Shown here piece by piece: positions 12,456 to 21,530 of a DNA stretch of 64,000 nucleotides; within the stretch, counting starts at the first letter, position 1; each line of letters opens with the position of its first letter. The translations under genes were made by a program, and so were the position numbers. The notes beneath the pieces are model-generated. The model was given only the letters and a program-made list of their open reading frames with translations. It did no database searches and was not told the DNA's origin. This DNA comes from Variovorax brevis. Its GTDB lineage: Bacteria; Pseudomonadota; Gammaproteobacteria; Burkholderiales; Burkholderiaceae_C. The DNA lies in NCBI RefSeq assembly GCF_030317105.1, contig NZ_JASZYG010000007.1, positions 1-64,000 on the forward strand, written 5' to 3'.

Positions 12456-13812
12456 CCGGCCAGTCGCGCAGCTTGCCGGGGTTGAGCAGGCCCTGCGGAT
12501 CGAAACGCCGCTTCATCTCGACGATTTCCGGCGGCAGCGGTCCGCCCGCCTTGCCGTCTTCCACCACGAACACATGCGGGTTGTTGATGCGCACGCCGCT
12601 TTCGCGATGCAGGCGGATGATCTCGTTGAGCCGCGCTTCCGTCGTGAAGCGCACGAGTTGCAAGGCGCTGCAGGTGACGAGCCCGTCCAGGCCGCGAAGG
12701 AACTCCGCGTGCATCATGATCTCTCCGGCAAAGCGCTGTTCCATCTCCGTGATCTGGCGCACATGCTGTCCGGGCACGAAGCTGCTTTGCAGATAGGTCA
12801 GTGACTTGTCGATCTTGAGCGCGTGCAGCGTGGTGTGGTTCCAGGTGAACTCCATCAGGGTGCGGTTGCTCTTTTGCACTTCTGCCGCCGTCTTGCGGTA
12901 GCTCACCGTGCCGTCATGCGTCGCGACAAGCTGCACCAAGGGATCTTCGCTCGACTCGGCCACCAGCGAGAGCACCGCGTGGCAGCCGCGCGGCAAGTGC
13001 TCGGCGAGTTGGCCCAGGTGGTCGGCCACCGGGCTGCCAAAGAAGGCCACCTCGCGCTTCACAATGCCCGGCGCATGCGCCAGCGCATCGCCAAAGGCCA
13101 GCGCGCGATCGAAGTCGTCGAACACCACCAGCGTCTCGAGCCACGGGTGTGCAGGCGCCAGCGCCACTTCGATCTCGAGCACGAGTCCATTGGTGCCCCA
13201 CAAATGGTGCATGCGCAGGGCCTCCGCGCCGCGCAGCTCGATGACCTGCGGCTCGGGCTCAATCGTCATGGCGCGAATGCCCAGCACATTGCCGCTTGCG
13301 GCCAGCGGACCGTAGTTGATCGAACCCACGCCGCCGAAGCCACCGCCAAACAGACCGCCCAGCGTCGCGCTGCGATAGGTGGAAGGCACGCATCGCAACT
13401 CCTGCCCCGTCGGCCGCGTCTGCTTTTCGAGTTCGCCCAGCCGAATGCCGGCCTGCGCGCGCGCCACGCCAGGGCGCACCCAGCACGTCGCATTGAAGCC
13501 GGTCATGTCGAGCACGACGCCACCGGCCAGCGGCGTGGTCTGCCCGTAGTTGCCCGTGCCGCTGCCCCGGATGGTGATGGGCACCTTGCGACGCGCGCAG
13601 GCGGACACCAGTGCGCGGATTTCGTCTTCCGTGCGCGGGCGCACGACGGCGTCGGCGCGCTTGTCCTTGAGTTGCCGGTTCAGCACCGGGCTGAACCATG
13701 CAAAGTCCTGCGACAGCCGCGCCACGCGGCTCGGATCGGTGATCCAGTCAAGATCGGGCAGGTCGTTGAACAGGCTTTCAACGGGCGAATCAGAAATCGT
13801 CAGTGTGGTCAT
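12445..13812 (-). CDS. FAD-linked oxidase (PCMH-type)
   Basis: A 455-residue flavoprotein of the glycolate oxidase GlcD/vanillyl-alcohol oxidase type. The FAD pyrophosphate region is visible as IRGSGTGNYGQTTPLAGGVV (about residues 80-100) and a second FAD contact as STYRSATLGGLFGGGFGG; the C-terminal RRFDPQGLLNPGKL is a family hallmark. It oxidises a hydroxy acid or related alcohol, substrate unknown. It is the last gene of the minus-strand importer operon, 49 bp after the permease, so it may act on the imported compound or its product (inference). Its end overlaps lnt convergently by 11 bp. Confidence 0.85.
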   Translation of the reverse strand: MTTLTISDSPVESLFNDLPDLDWITDPSRVARLSQDFAWFSPVLNRQLKDKRADAVVRPRTEDEIRALVSACARRKVPITIRGSGTGNYGQTTPLAGGVVLDMTGFNATCWVRPGVARAQAGIRLGELEKQTRPTGQELRCVPSTYRSATLGGLFGGGFGGVGSINYGPLAASGNVLGIRAMTIEPEPQVIELRGAEALRMHHLWGTNGLVLEIEVALAPAHPWLETLVVFDDFDRALAFGDALAHAPGIVKREVAFFGSPVADHLGQLAEHLPRGCHAVLSLVAESSEDPLVQLVATHDGTVSYRKTAAEVQKSNRTLMEFTWNHTTLHALKIDKSLTYLQSSFVPGQHVRQITEMEQRFAGEIMMHAEFLRGLDGLVTCSALQLVRFTTEARLNEIIRLHRESGVRINNPHVFVVEDGKAGGPLPPEIVEMKRRFDPQGLLNPGKLRDWPVSA

Positions 13813-13861
13813 TGCTGTTGGTCACGTTGTGGGGTCAGCCGCAGCCTGGGGGCGAGCCAAG

Positions 13862-14719
13862 CTAATCCTGGGAAAGTTCGCTGGCGTGCCACGAGCCCAG
13901 GGCGAGCTTGGTGAGCCAGGCCATGAGCACGAAAAGCGCGACACCGGTGAGGGAAATCAGCAGCAGCGCCGCAAACATGCGCGGGATGTTGAGCTGGAAG
14001 CCCGCTTGCAATATTTGATAGGCCAGCCCCGCGCCCTGACCGCCCGTGCCCGCGACGAACTCCGCCACCACCGCGCCGATCAGCGCAAGCCCGCTCGAGA
14101 TCCGCAACCCGCCGAAGAAGTAGGGCAGCGCACTCGGAATGCGCAGCCGAATGAGCTGCTGCCAGCGCGATGCATGGTTGAGCTTGAAGTAGCTCTGCAA
14201 GTCCGGGTCCACGCTGCGCAGGCCCAGCGTCGTGTTGCTGATGATGGGAAAGAGCGCGACCAGCGCCGCGCACACCACCATCGCGCCGGTCGGGTTCTTC
14301 ACCCAGATGATGATCAGAGGCGCAACGGCGACGATGGGCGTTACCTGCAACAGCACGGCGTAGGGAAAGAGCGCCGTCTCGATCCGCTTGCTCTGCACGA
14401 ACAGAAAGGAGATCAGCACGCCGACGACGGTCGCGACCACAAATGACAGCACCGTGATCTTCAGCGTGGTCAGCAGCGCCGCGCCCAGAGGCGCCCAGTC
14501 GGTGATGAGGGTCTGCATCATCAGGATGGGCGAAGGCACCAGGTACGGCGGCAACTCCATCACGGTGACCATGGCCTGCCACAGGCTGACGAGCACCACG
14601 CCGACAAGCACCGGGTAAAGCACGCGCTGCACACGCGGCTGGGCAAGGAGCGGCACCCGCGAGGCAGGCGTCTTGGAAGAGGGCGCGACGACGGCGCCCG
14701 ATGCAGTCAGGGCGTTCAT
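13862..14719 (-). CDS. ABC transporter permease (SsuC/TauC type)
   Basis: A 285-residue integral membrane protein with about six hydrophobic helices and the BPD permease core, including the EAA-like loop around FKLNHASRWQQLIRLRIPSA. It forms the channel for the importer whose ATPase and binding protein are encoded upstream. ATG at 14719 overlaps the ATPase stop (ATGA); the longer open frame to 14959 lies in the ATPase gene and is rejected. Confidence 0.9.
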   Translation of the reverse strand: MNALTASGAVVAPSSKTPASRVPLLAQPRVQRVLYPVLVGVVLVSLWQAMVTVMELPPYLVPSPILMMQTLITDWAPLGAALLTTLKITVLSFVVATVVGVLISFLFVQSKRIETALFPYAVLLQVTPIVAVAPLIIIWVKNPTGAMVVCAALVALFPIISNTTLGLRSVDPDLQSYFKLNHASRWQQLIRLRIPSALPYFFGGLRISSGLALIGAVVAEFVAGTGGQGAGLAYQILQAGFQLNIPRMFAALLLISLTGVALFVLMAWLTKLALGSWHASELSQD

Positions 14720-15552
14720 GCATCCACCTCTTCGCTGTAGCTGCTCGCGCGCAGCAGGCTGTCCTGCAGCTTCTTGGCGTAGCGGCTGAATTGCGGCGAG
14801 ACCATGAAGTCCGCGCTGCGCGGATAGGGCTCGTCGATCTGGAACTCCTCGACCACGCGGCCGGGGCGGGCGGCCATCATGACCACACGGTTCGACAGGA
14901 ACACGGCTTCGTGGATCGAGTGGGTCACGAAGATGACCGTGAGCTTCTTCTTGCGCCACAGGTCGAGCAGGTCGGCGTCGAGCTTGTGTCGCGTGATTTC
15001 ATCGAGCGCACCAAAAGGCTCGTCCATCAGCAGCAGGTCGGGCTGCGTCACCAGGCCGCGGGCGATCGACACGCGCATCTGCATGCCGCCCGACAAGGCA
15101 CGCGGCAGTGCATCGGCAAACCTGCTCAGGCCCACGAGTTCGAGCGATTCGGCCACGCGCGCGTCGGCTTCCTTGCGCGGCACGCCGGCGAGGTCGAGGG
15201 GCAGGCGCACGTTGGTCTGCACGCTGGCCCAAGGCATCAAGGTGGGTGCCTGGAACACGAAAGCCATCTTGCGACCGCTTTCGTCGATGTGCTGCACGGG
15301 CTTGCGCCACACCATCAGCCGCCCGTCGGTGGGGTCCAGCATGCCGGCCACCATCTTGAGCAGCGTGCTCTTGCCGCAGCCCGAGGGGCCGAGCAGCGTG
15401 ACGAACTCGCCCTCGGCGATCGTCAGGTCCACCGGCAGCAGGGCCTGGGTGCCGTTGGGATAAGTCTTTTCTGCCGAGAGGATCTGCACCGCCGGGATGG
15501 CGGCCGCCGCATCCGGTACCGGCGCGAAGACTTCGGGGTCGATTCGGTTCAT
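14716..15552 (-). CDS. ABC transporter ATP-binding protein (SsuB/TauB type)
   Basis: A 278-residue ATPase with Walker A GPSGCGKST, Q-loop FVFQAPTLMPW, signature ALSGGMQMRVSIARG, Walker B LLLMDEPFGALDE and switch histidine FVTHSIHEA. It belongs to the nitrate/sulfonate/taurine/pyrimidine-precursor importer subfamily. ATG at 15552 has AAAGGA seven bases upstream; an ATG-like start 42 bases earlier lacks one. It overlaps the permease gene by four bases. Confidence 0.92.
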   Translation of the reverse strand: MNRIDPEVFAPVPDAAAAIPAVQILSAEKTYPNGTQALLPVDLTIAEGEFVTLLGPSGCGKSTLLKMVAGMLDPTDGRLMVWRKPVQHIDESGRKMAFVFQAPTLMPWASVQTNVRLPLDLAGVPRKEADARVAESLELVGLSRFADALPRALSGGMQMRVSIARGLVTQPDLLLMDEPFGALDEITRHKLDADLLDLWRKKKLTVIFVTHSIHEAVFLSNRVVMMAARPGRVVEEFQIDEPYPRSADFMVSPQFSRYAKKLQDSLLRASSYSEEVDA

Positions 15553-15673
15553 GTCGATTCCTTTGGCCCGGGGCTTCCTGTCGGGAGACACCACGCAGCC
15601 GGCTGTGCCGGACCGCTGGTGTCGCCGCCTAAGGGGATCCGGGCTACACGTAGCAAGCGGGATTCGGGTCGGA

Positions 15674-16672
15674 CTACGGAAGAACCTTCGCGTCCTTCAC
15701 GAACTCGGTCGTGTAGGTCTTGGCCAGTTCGACCTTGCCCGGGTCCAGCAGCTTCGCGGCCACGAGGAAGTCGTAGTTCTGCTTGCTGCGCGCATCCGTG
15801 ATCACGCCGATGCCCAGCTTCGTGGCATCCCCGCTGGCGACGATGCCCATCTCTTTCAGCTTGGCGACGCTGTAGGCGAGCTGATCGTCGGTCATGTTGG
15901 GGTTGTCCTTCTTGATGAGCGCGTTGCCCGGCGCCGGGTCGGCCAGGTAGCTCTTCCAGCCTTCCGCCGATGCCTTCACGAAGGCGGCGACGGCCTTGCT
16001 GCGCTCCTTGAGCGTCTTGTCCATGCAGGACACGGTCGTGGCGTAGGCGGTGTAGCCGTGGTCGCTCATCAACAGCGTCGTCGCCTTCACGCCTGCCTTC
16101 TGGATGGCGTAGGGCTCGGAGGTCAGGTAGCCCTGCTGCACCGTGTTCTTGTCGGCCACGAAGGGCTGGATGTTGAAGGTGTAGGGGCGCGTTTGCGAGT
16201 CGGTCAGGCCGAACTTCATCTTGACCCACGGCCAGTAGCCGCGGTTGGCGCTGTTGGCAATCAGGATGGTCTTGCCCTTCAGGTCCTCGAAGCTCTTCAC
16301 GTCGTCGTGCGCGATGAGCACTTGCGGGTCCTTCTGGAAGAAGGCTGCCACCGTGGTGATCGGCAGGCCGCCTTCGCGCATCTGCATGGCCTGGATGTCG
16401 CTGGAGCCCATGATGCAGTCGGTCTGGCCGGCGGCCATCATCTGCGCGATGTTGACTTGCGGTCCACCCATCTTGATCGTGACGTCCAGGCCGTACTTCT
16501 TGTAGATGCCCGTCGCCACCGCCTGATAGAAGCCGCCATGCTCGGCCTGCGCGTACCAGTTGGTCATGTAGGTGAAGGCTTCATCGGCCGCATGCGCGGG
16601 CGCGATGGCCGCCAGTGCCAGCGCGGCGGCGCCGGCCAGTTTGGCGAGACGGAGGGTGGGGGCTTGGCGCAT
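15674..16672 (-). CDS. ABC transporter substrate-binding protein (NMT1/THI5-like)
   Basis: A 332-residue periplasmic protein. A typical signal peptide (MRQAPTLRLAK, hydrophobic core, cleavage after APAHA about residue 28) is followed by an NMT1/THI5-type fold: NWYAQAEHGGFYQAVATGIY, then QVNIAQMMAAGQTDCIMGS. Such proteins bind sulfonates, nitrate, thiamine precursors or pyrimidines, so the ligand is open; neighbours (creatininase family, RutR-like regulator) favour a nitrogen compound. ATG at 16672 has AGGAGA eight bases upstream. A 121-bp gap follows before the ATPase gene. Confidence 0.9.
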   Translation of the reverse strand: MRQAPTLRLAKLAGAAALALAAIAPAHAADEAFTYMTNWYAQAEHGGFYQAVATGIYKKYGLDVTIKMGGPQVNIAQMMAAGQTDCIMGSSDIQAMQMREGGLPITTVAAFFQKDPQVLIAHDDVKSFEDLKGKTILIANSANRGYWPWVKMKFGLTDSQTRPYTFNIQPFVADKNTVQQGYLTSEPYAIQKAGVKATTLLMSDHGYTAYATTVSCMDKTLKERSKAVAAFVKASAEGWKSYLADPAPGNALIKKDNPNMTDDQLAYSVAKLKEMGIVASGDATKLGIGVITDARSKQNYDFLVAAKLLDPGKVELAKTYTTEFVKDAKVLP

Positions 16673-16748
16673 GGCTTGGTTCTCCTGAGGCGCGGTGGTT
16701 GAAATCAATGAAGCGAAGCGGTGATGCAAGGAGCGAGCCTCGTGTCGC

Positions 16749-17621
16749 TCAGCCGGCGAGCGGTGTGCCGCGGGCGGACTGGATGAAGCCGGTCTGGTGG
16801 CCACGCTCCCAGGTGGCTTCCTCGCGCACGACCCAACGCAGGGCGTGCAGCTCGCTCAGCGCCTGCACCCAGCTGTCGGCCAGCGTGTCGAGAATCTCGA
16901 AGCCTTGCTCGCGGGTGGCCGTGGTCGGGTCGCCGATCACGCCGCTGGGGCCGAAGTCGCGTGCCGTCCAGGCGCAGGCGGGACGGCCGTCGCCCGAGAG
17001 CAGCTTGATGGGGAAGGGCGGCGGGTAGTTGGCAACGGCACGTTCCATGTGCACCGTGTCGGGCGCCAGTGCCAGCATCAGTGCGGTTTCGGAATGGCCG
17101 GCGTGCATCGCGAGCTTCTTTTCCTGCTCGCTGATCTGCTTGCCCGATGCATTGGGCAGGCGCGACACGCCGTGGGGCACCACCACGAAATCGCCGTGGC
17201 GCAGGCGCAGTTCTCGCGCCGCCATCTCCAGCACCTGCGGCTGGCCGCCGTGGCCGTTGGCAAACAGGAGCTTGCGAAAGCCCGAGCGGTACACCGACTC
17301 GCCGATCTCGATGACGGTCGAGAGCAGCGTCGTGCCCGTCAGCGTCATCGTGCCGGGGAAGTGCAGGTGCTCTTCCGACTTGCCGTAGGTGATGGTTGGC
17401 AGCGCAAAGGCGCGCACTTCGGCGGGCAGGCGCTCCAGCGCCTTGCCCATCACGCCCGATGAGATCACGCTGTCCACCGAACACGGCAGGTGCGGCCCGT
17501 GCTGCTCGATGGCGCCGCAGGGCAGCACGATGACGGTGTTCTCCTTGTCCGGCAGCGCGTCGATCTCGGTCCAGCTCAGGTAGGGCAGAAAGCGGTGAGG
17601 CGGGATGTAGCCGTGGAGCAT
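16749..17621 (-). CDS. creatininase-family amidohydrolase
   Basis: A 290-residue protein with the creatininase fold. Metal-ligand motifs are visible: LPCGAIEQHGPHLPCSVDS (Glu, His, Asp) near residue 35, FANGHGGQ near residue 118, and HAGHSETALML near residue 165. Family members hydrolyse cyclic amides such as creatinine or related N-formyl/lactam substrates, and some are MftE-like peptidases; substrate not assignable. ATG at 17621 has AAAGGA upstream. It lies second in the operon, next to the importer, and probably acts on the imported molecule (inference). Confidence 0.87.
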   Translation of the reverse strand: MLHGYIPPHRFLPYLSWTEIDALPDKENTVIVLPCGAIEQHGPHLPCSVDSVISSGVMGKALERLPAEVRAFALPTITYGKSEEHLHFPGTMTLTGTTLLSTVIEIGESVYRSGFRKLLFANGHGGQPQVLEMAARELRLRHGDFVVVPHGVSRLPNASGKQISEQEKKLAMHAGHSETALMLALAPDTVHMERAVANYPPPFPIKLLSGDGRPACAWTARDFGPSGVIGDPTTATREQGFEILDTLADSWVQALSELHALRWVVREEATWERGHQTGFIQSARGTPLAG

Positions 17622-17660
17622 GGTGTTCCTTTGCTTGGGATTTCTGTGGTTCGGCGGCGC

Positions 17661-18248
17661 TCAGGCAAAGCGCGCCATGGCCTGCCCCACGCGCTGCATG
17701 AAGCGCTGCAGTTGCGAGGGCGTCGCCACGTTCATGTGGTAGTGGGCGTGGTAGTCCACGCGGGCCTGCTGGCCGGTCAGGCGCTTCATGTAGCGCGTGA
17801 TGATCTTGCGCGGCGGGTCGCCCATGTACCAGGCCACCCAGCGCGGCCGGCCGTAGGTGACGACGGCCGAGATGCGCTGGATGTTGGTGAGCATCGGCTT
17901 GACGTTGGCCGGGTCGCTGATGTCGAAGGCCACGCCCGGCATGAAGAGCCGGTCGAAGTAGCCCTTGAGCATCGCCGGCAGGCCGAAGCACCATGTTGGA
18001 AAGCAGAACACGAGCGCCTCGGCCCATTGAAGGCGCTCGACGTAGGGCTTCAGGGGAATCTGGTTGCCCGGCACCTCGTGGTAGCCGATGCGTTCCTCGC
18101 GGGAAAGCACCGGATTGAAGCCTTCGGCGTAGAGGTCGCAGTCGTCGACCTCATGGCCCGCGGCGCGCAGATTGCGCAGCACTTCCTGGTGCAATGCGGC
18201 GTGAAAGCTGGTTTCCACCGGGTGGCAATAGATGACAAGCACGCGCAT
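17661..18248 (-). CDS. flavodoxin-fold NAD(P)H oxidoreductase
   Basis: A 195-residue protein of the KefF/MdaB/NQO1-like family: N-terminal VLVIYCHPVETSFHAAL is the FMN-binding phosphate loop, followed by VFCFPTWCFGLPAMLKGYFD, the hallmark flavin-contact segment. It reduces a quinone or flavin using NAD(P)H. It is the first gene of the operon and its ATG lies 11 bp from an inverted repeat (18260-18286), the likely operator. Confidence 0.87.
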   Translation of the reverse strand: MRVLVIYCHPVETSFHAALHQEVLRNLRAAGHEVDDCDLYAEGFNPVLSREERIGYHEVPGNQIPLKPYVERLQWAEALVFCFPTWCFGLPAMLKGYFDRLFMPGVAFDISDPANVKPMLTNIQRISAVVTYGRPRWVAWYMGDPPRKIITRYMKRLTGQQARVDYHAHYHMNVATPSQLQRFMQRVGQAMARFA

Positions 18249-18259
18249 GGATTTGTATT

Positions 18260-18286
18260 TGACCGCTTAATCAGAGCAAGTGGTCA
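18260..18286. promoter_or_regulatory. inverted repeat, candidate TetR/RutR-type operator
   Basis: TGACCGCTT (18260-18268) and AAGTGGTCA (18278-18286) form 9-bp arms with one mismatch and a 9-bp spacer. The half-site TGACC/GGTCA resembles the core of the known RutR operator (TTGACCA-N2-TGGTCAA), although the spacing is wider. It stands immediately upstream of the first gene of the importer operon and downstream of the RutR-like regulator gene. Confidence 0.55.
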
Positions 18287-18390
18287 GGTTATGCAAATGG
18301 CATGCCAGCACATTGGGACGCCAATGTGGCGAATTCGCACCGTCGTGGGGAATCCGGAGGCGCAACGCCCCAGAATGTGAGCGCGAGCTC

Positions 18391-19071
18391 CTAAGTCTTG
18401 ATGCCGCAGCCGCCCAGCACGAACTCGATCAGGTCCTTGGCAATCGGCTCACGCTCCAGCGGCGCGTCGGGCGGCAAGCCCAGCATCACGCGCGTTTGCA
18501 GCGCGTAGTCGGCATAGCTCTGGGTCATGGCCCAGATGTGCATCAAGAGAAGGCGCGCGTCGAGCGGCCGCATCTGGCCGCGGGCGATCCAGCCATTGAT
18601 GATGTCCACCTTCTTTTGCGTCCACATCCGGGCGTTGGGCCAGTAGCGCTCCAGGTTCCGCCCGCCATCCAGCACCTCGCGCGTGAAGATGCGCGAGATC
18701 TCCGGGTTGTCAAAGGCATGGTCGAGCTTCTTGCGGATGTAGTCGGACAGCACCCGCGCGGGCTCGTTGGGATGCTCCTCGAAGTCGAAGACGACCTTCC
18801 AGTCGTGCAGCACCTGCATCAGCAACTCTTCGTAGAGCTCTTCCTTGCCGGCGATGTAGTAGTGCAGCTGCGGCTTGGTCAGGCCCGCCCGCGCCGCAAT
18901 CGCCTGGGTGGAAGTGCCCTTGAGCCCGTGCAGGCTGAATTCGCTGATCGCCGCCTCGCGGATCGCCGCCATGATGCGTTCGCGCCCCGGCCGGGCGCGC
19001 GAGAGCGGGCCGTCGGGCGCGGGCATTTGCTGCGCATGGGTCGCGGGGGTGGTGGCGGAATCGACGTTCAT
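18391..19071 (-). CDS. TetR-family regulator, RutR/YcdC-like
   Basis: A 226-residue repressor. The N-terminal helix-turn-helix is visible as LKGTSTQAIAARAGLTKPQLHYY (about residues 52-74; usual TetR layout), and the C-terminal ligand domain resembles E. coli RutR: DYIRKKLDHAFDNPEISRIF and LLLMHIWAMTQSYADYALQ align with the RutR segments I remember. RutR senses uracil/thymine and controls pyrimidine use; the ligand here is unknown. Start ATG 19071 has no strong ribosome-binding site. It probably controls the operon at 12445-18248, 142 bp downstream on the same strand, and may be autoregulated. Confidence 0.82.
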   Translation of the reverse strand: MNVDSATTPATHAQQMPAPDGPLSRARPGRERIMAAIREAAISEFSLHGLKGTSTQAIAARAGLTKPQLHYYIAGKEELYEELLMQVLHDWKVVFDFEEHPNEPARVLSDYIRKKLDHAFDNPEISRIFTREVLDGGRNLERYWPNARMWTQKKVDIINGWIARGQMRPLDARLLLMHIWAMTQSYADYALQTRVMLGLPPDAPLEREPIAKDLIEFVLGGCGIKT

Positions 19072-19144
19072 TGCAGGGATCGGAGCGGGCGTGGACGATG
19101 GTAATGCGTCTGGTGGCAAAGGCGTTTCAATCGGTGGCGGCCCC

Positions 19145-19166
19145 CGCGCAAGTGCAGTTTTGCGCG
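19145..19166. promoter_or_regulatory. inverted repeat in the regulator/asparaginase intergenic region
   Basis: CGCGCAA (19145-19151) and TTGCGCG (19160-19166) are perfect 7-bp arms with an 8-nt spacer. The site lies between the divergent TetR and asparaginase genes and could be an operator for either. No further support. Confidence 0.3.
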
Positions 19167-19296
19167 ACCCGCCAACGCGGTGCCGCATCTGGCCGGCATG
19201 GCGGCATGCCACCTTGGCATCGCAAATGTCTCGAAAAGCGGCACGATTCCTGTATCTTTGCTCGCCCGAAAACCATTCATAGCCAGAGGACGCTTC

Positions 19297-20364
19297 ATGT
19301 ACTTGTCTGCCCGTTTCCGTGCATTCGCCGCCGGCGCTGCACTGCTTGCAGCCAGCGCCATCGCGCAGGCCCAGAACCTGCCCAACGTGGTGATCCTCGC
19401 CACCGGCGGCACGATCGCCGGCGCCGGGGCCTCGGCCCTCAACAGCGCGACCTACGCGGCAGCCAAGGTGGGCGTCGAGAAGCTCATCGCCGGTCTGCCC
19501 GAACTGGAAAAGGTCGCCAAGGTGCGCGGCGAGCAGGTGTTCCAGGTGGCTTCCGAAAGCCTGACCAACGAAAACCTCGTCACGCTGGCCCGCCGCGTGG
19601 CGGCGCTGGCCAAGCAGCCCGACGTGGACGGCATCGTCATCACCCACGGCACCGACACGGTGGAAGAGACCGCCTACTTCCTGACGCTCACCGTGCGCAC
19701 CAACAAGCCGATCGTGATGGTCGCCTCGATGCGCCCCGGCACCGCCCTGTCGGCCGACGGCGCGCTGAACCTGTTCGACGCGGTGAGCGTCGCCGGCAGC
19801 AAGGACGCAATGGGCAAGGGCGTGTTGCTCACCATGAACGACAGCATCGAGAGCGGCCGCGACGTGAGCAAGAACGTCAACATCAAGCCCAGCGCCTTCA
19901 CCAGCCAATGGGGTCCTCTCGGCATGGTGGTCGAGGGCAAGAACTACTGGTTCCGTGCGCCGGTCAAGCGCCACACGATGAACTCGGAGTTCGACATCAA
20001 TGAAATCGGCACGCTGCCCAACGTGGAAATCGCCATGGGCTACGAAGGCGTGAGTTCCGTCGCCATCGACGCGCTGGGCAAGAGCGGCATCAAGGCACTC
20101 ATCCACGGCGGCCCCGGGAACGGCTCGGTGGCCGACCGCATCGTGCCGAGCCTGCAGAAGCTGCGCTCGGACGGCATCATCGTGATCCGCTCCTCGCGCG
20201 TGCCCGACGGTTTCGTGATCCGCAACGCCGAACAGCCCGATGACAAATACGACTGGGTAGTGGCGCACGACCTGCGGCCACAGAAGGCGCGCATCCTGGC
20301 GATGGTCGCGCTGACCCGCACGAGCGACACGAAGGAACTGCAACGGATCTTCTGGGAGTATTAG
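19297..20364 (+). CDS. ansB: type II (periplasmic) L-asparaginase
   Basis: A 355-residue enzyme hydrolysing asparagine to aspartate and ammonia in the periplasm. A signal peptide spans about residues 1-26 (cleavage after AIAQAQ). Both catalytic threonine motifs are present: ILATGGTIAGAG near residue 35 and IVITHGTDTVEETAYFL near residue 110. ATG at 19297 follows AGAGGA by nine bases; the open frame extends 39 codons upstream but without a signal-peptide start. Gene stands alone, divergent from the TetR regulator; high-affinity type II enzymes feed nitrogen supply. Confidence 0.92.
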   Translation: MYLSARFRAFAAGAALLAASAIAQAQNLPNVVILATGGTIAGAGASALNSATYAAAKVGVEKLIAGLPELEKVAKVRGEQVFQVASESLTNENLVTLARRVAALAKQPDVDGIVITHGTDTVEETAYFLTLTVRTNKPIVMVASMRPGTALSADGALNLFDAVSVAGSKDAMGKGVLLTMNDSIESGRDVSKNVNIKPSAFTSQWGPLGMVVEGKNYWFRAPVKRHTMNSEFDINEIGTLPNVEIAMGYEGVSSVAIDALGKSGIKALIHGGPGNGSVADRIVPSLQKLRSDGIIVIRSSRVPDGFVIRNAEQPDDKYDWVVAHDLRPQKARILAMVALTRTSDTKELQRIFWEY

Positions 20365-20532
20365 GCCTCCCGGCTTTTCACTCCGCTTCGCTGCGTGTAA
20401 TTCGCCACCTCCCGGGGAGGGGACCTCACCTGCGGACTGGCAAAGCCAGATCCGCGGTGTGGGGCTTGAAAAGTCATATTGGCAGCCGCCTTGGTCAGGA
20501 GCTTGGACGGGTCTGGCGGCGGCCGCGTCCGG

Positions 20533-20557
20533 AAGCGGCAGCCCCTGCGGCTTTTTT
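20533..20557 (+). terminator. possible intrinsic terminator or attenuator before glyQ
   Basis: An imperfect hairpin (20533-20541 with 20545-20553, one G-G mismatch, CCC loop) runs into six T (20552-20557). It lies 170 bp after ansB and 64 bp before glyQ, so it could end ansB transcription or attenuate glyQS. Confidence 0.4.
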
Positions 20558-20620
20558 CATGGGCACGGCCCGTAAAATCAAGGGCTGCCCGCGCTGCGGG
20601 CCGCCTCTTGCGGGTTCTAC

Positions 20621-21526
20621 ATGCTGACCTTCCAACAAATCATTCTCAAACTGCAGTCGTACTGGGACGCCCAGGGCTGCGCCTTGCTGCAGCCCTACGA
20701 CATGGAAGTGGGCGCGGGCACTTCGCACACGGCCACCTTCCTGCGCGCGCTCGGCCCGGAGCCCTGGAAAGCCGCCTACGTGCAGCCCAGCCGCCGCCCC
20801 AAGGACGGCCGCTATGGCGAGAACCCCAACCGCCTGCAGCACTATTACCAATACCAGGTCGTGCTCAAGCCGGCGCCGGCCAACATCTTGGAGCTGTACC
20901 TCGGATCGCTCGAAGCGCTGGGCTTCGACCTGAAGAAGAACGACATCCGCTTCGTCGAGGACGATTGGGAAAACCCCACGCTCGGCGCCTGGGGCTTGGG
21001 CTGGGAAGTCTGGCTCAACGGCATGGAGGTGACGCAGTTCACCTACTTCCAGCAGGTCGGCGGCATCGACTGCAAGCCGATCACCGGCGAGATCACCTAC
21101 GGGCTGGAGCGCCTGGCGATGTACCTGCAAGGCGTGGACAACGTCTACAACCTCAAGTGGACCGAAGGCCTGTCATACGGCGACGTCTACAAGCAGAACG
21201 AGGTGGAACAGTCCACCTACAACTTCGAGCACAGCGACGCCGACTTCCTCTTCACCGCCTTTGCCGCGCACGAGAAGCAGGCGAAGAACCTGATGGAGCA
21301 GCAGTTGGCCCTTCCGGCGTACGAGCAAGTGCTCAAGTCCGCGCACAGCTTCAACCTGCTGGACGCGCGTGGCGCCATCAGCGTGACCGAACGCGCCGCC
21401 TACATCGGCCGCATCCGCAACCTGGCACGCGCCGTTGCGCAAAGCTACTACGACAGCCGTGAACGCCTCGGCTTCCCCATGGCGCCCCGCGAGTGGGTGG
21501 CCCAGATGACGAAGAAGGCGGCCTGA
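20621..21526 (+). CDS. glyQ: glycyl-tRNA synthetase alpha subunit
   Basis: A 301-residue catalytic subunit of the tetrameric (alpha2-beta2) bacterial glycyl-tRNA synthetase, charging tRNA-Gly. The N-terminus MLTFQQIILKLQSYWDAQGC and the segments QPYDMEVGAGTSHTATFLRA and EPWKAAYVQPSRRPKDGRYG are diagnostic. Length is normal. glyS follows four bases later. Confidence 0.98.
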   Translation: MLTFQQIILKLQSYWDAQGCALLQPYDMEVGAGTSHTATFLRALGPEPWKAAYVQPSRRPKDGRYGENPNRLQHYYQYQVVLKPAPANILELYLGSLEALGFDLKKNDIRFVEDDWENPTLGAWGLGWEVWLNGMEVTQFTYFQQVGGIDCKPITGEITYGLERLAMYLQGVDNVYNLKWTEGLSYGDVYKQNEVEQSTYNFEHSDADFLFTAFAAHEKQAKNLMEQQLALPAYEQVLKSAHSFNLLDARGAISVTERAAYIGRIRNLARAVAQSYYDSRERLGFPMAPREWVAQMTKKAA

Positions 21527-21530
21527 CCCC

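Noticed and set aside
16705..18027. 440-codon minus-strand frame across the creatininase and oxidoreductase genes
   Set aside because: Arg/His/Pro-rich shadow frame; the two real genes in other frames have clear motifs and ribosome-binding sites.
19072..20343. Long N-terminal extension of the TetR frame through the asparaginase gene
   Set aside because: The extension is antisense to ansB; TetR similarity begins only after ATG 19071.
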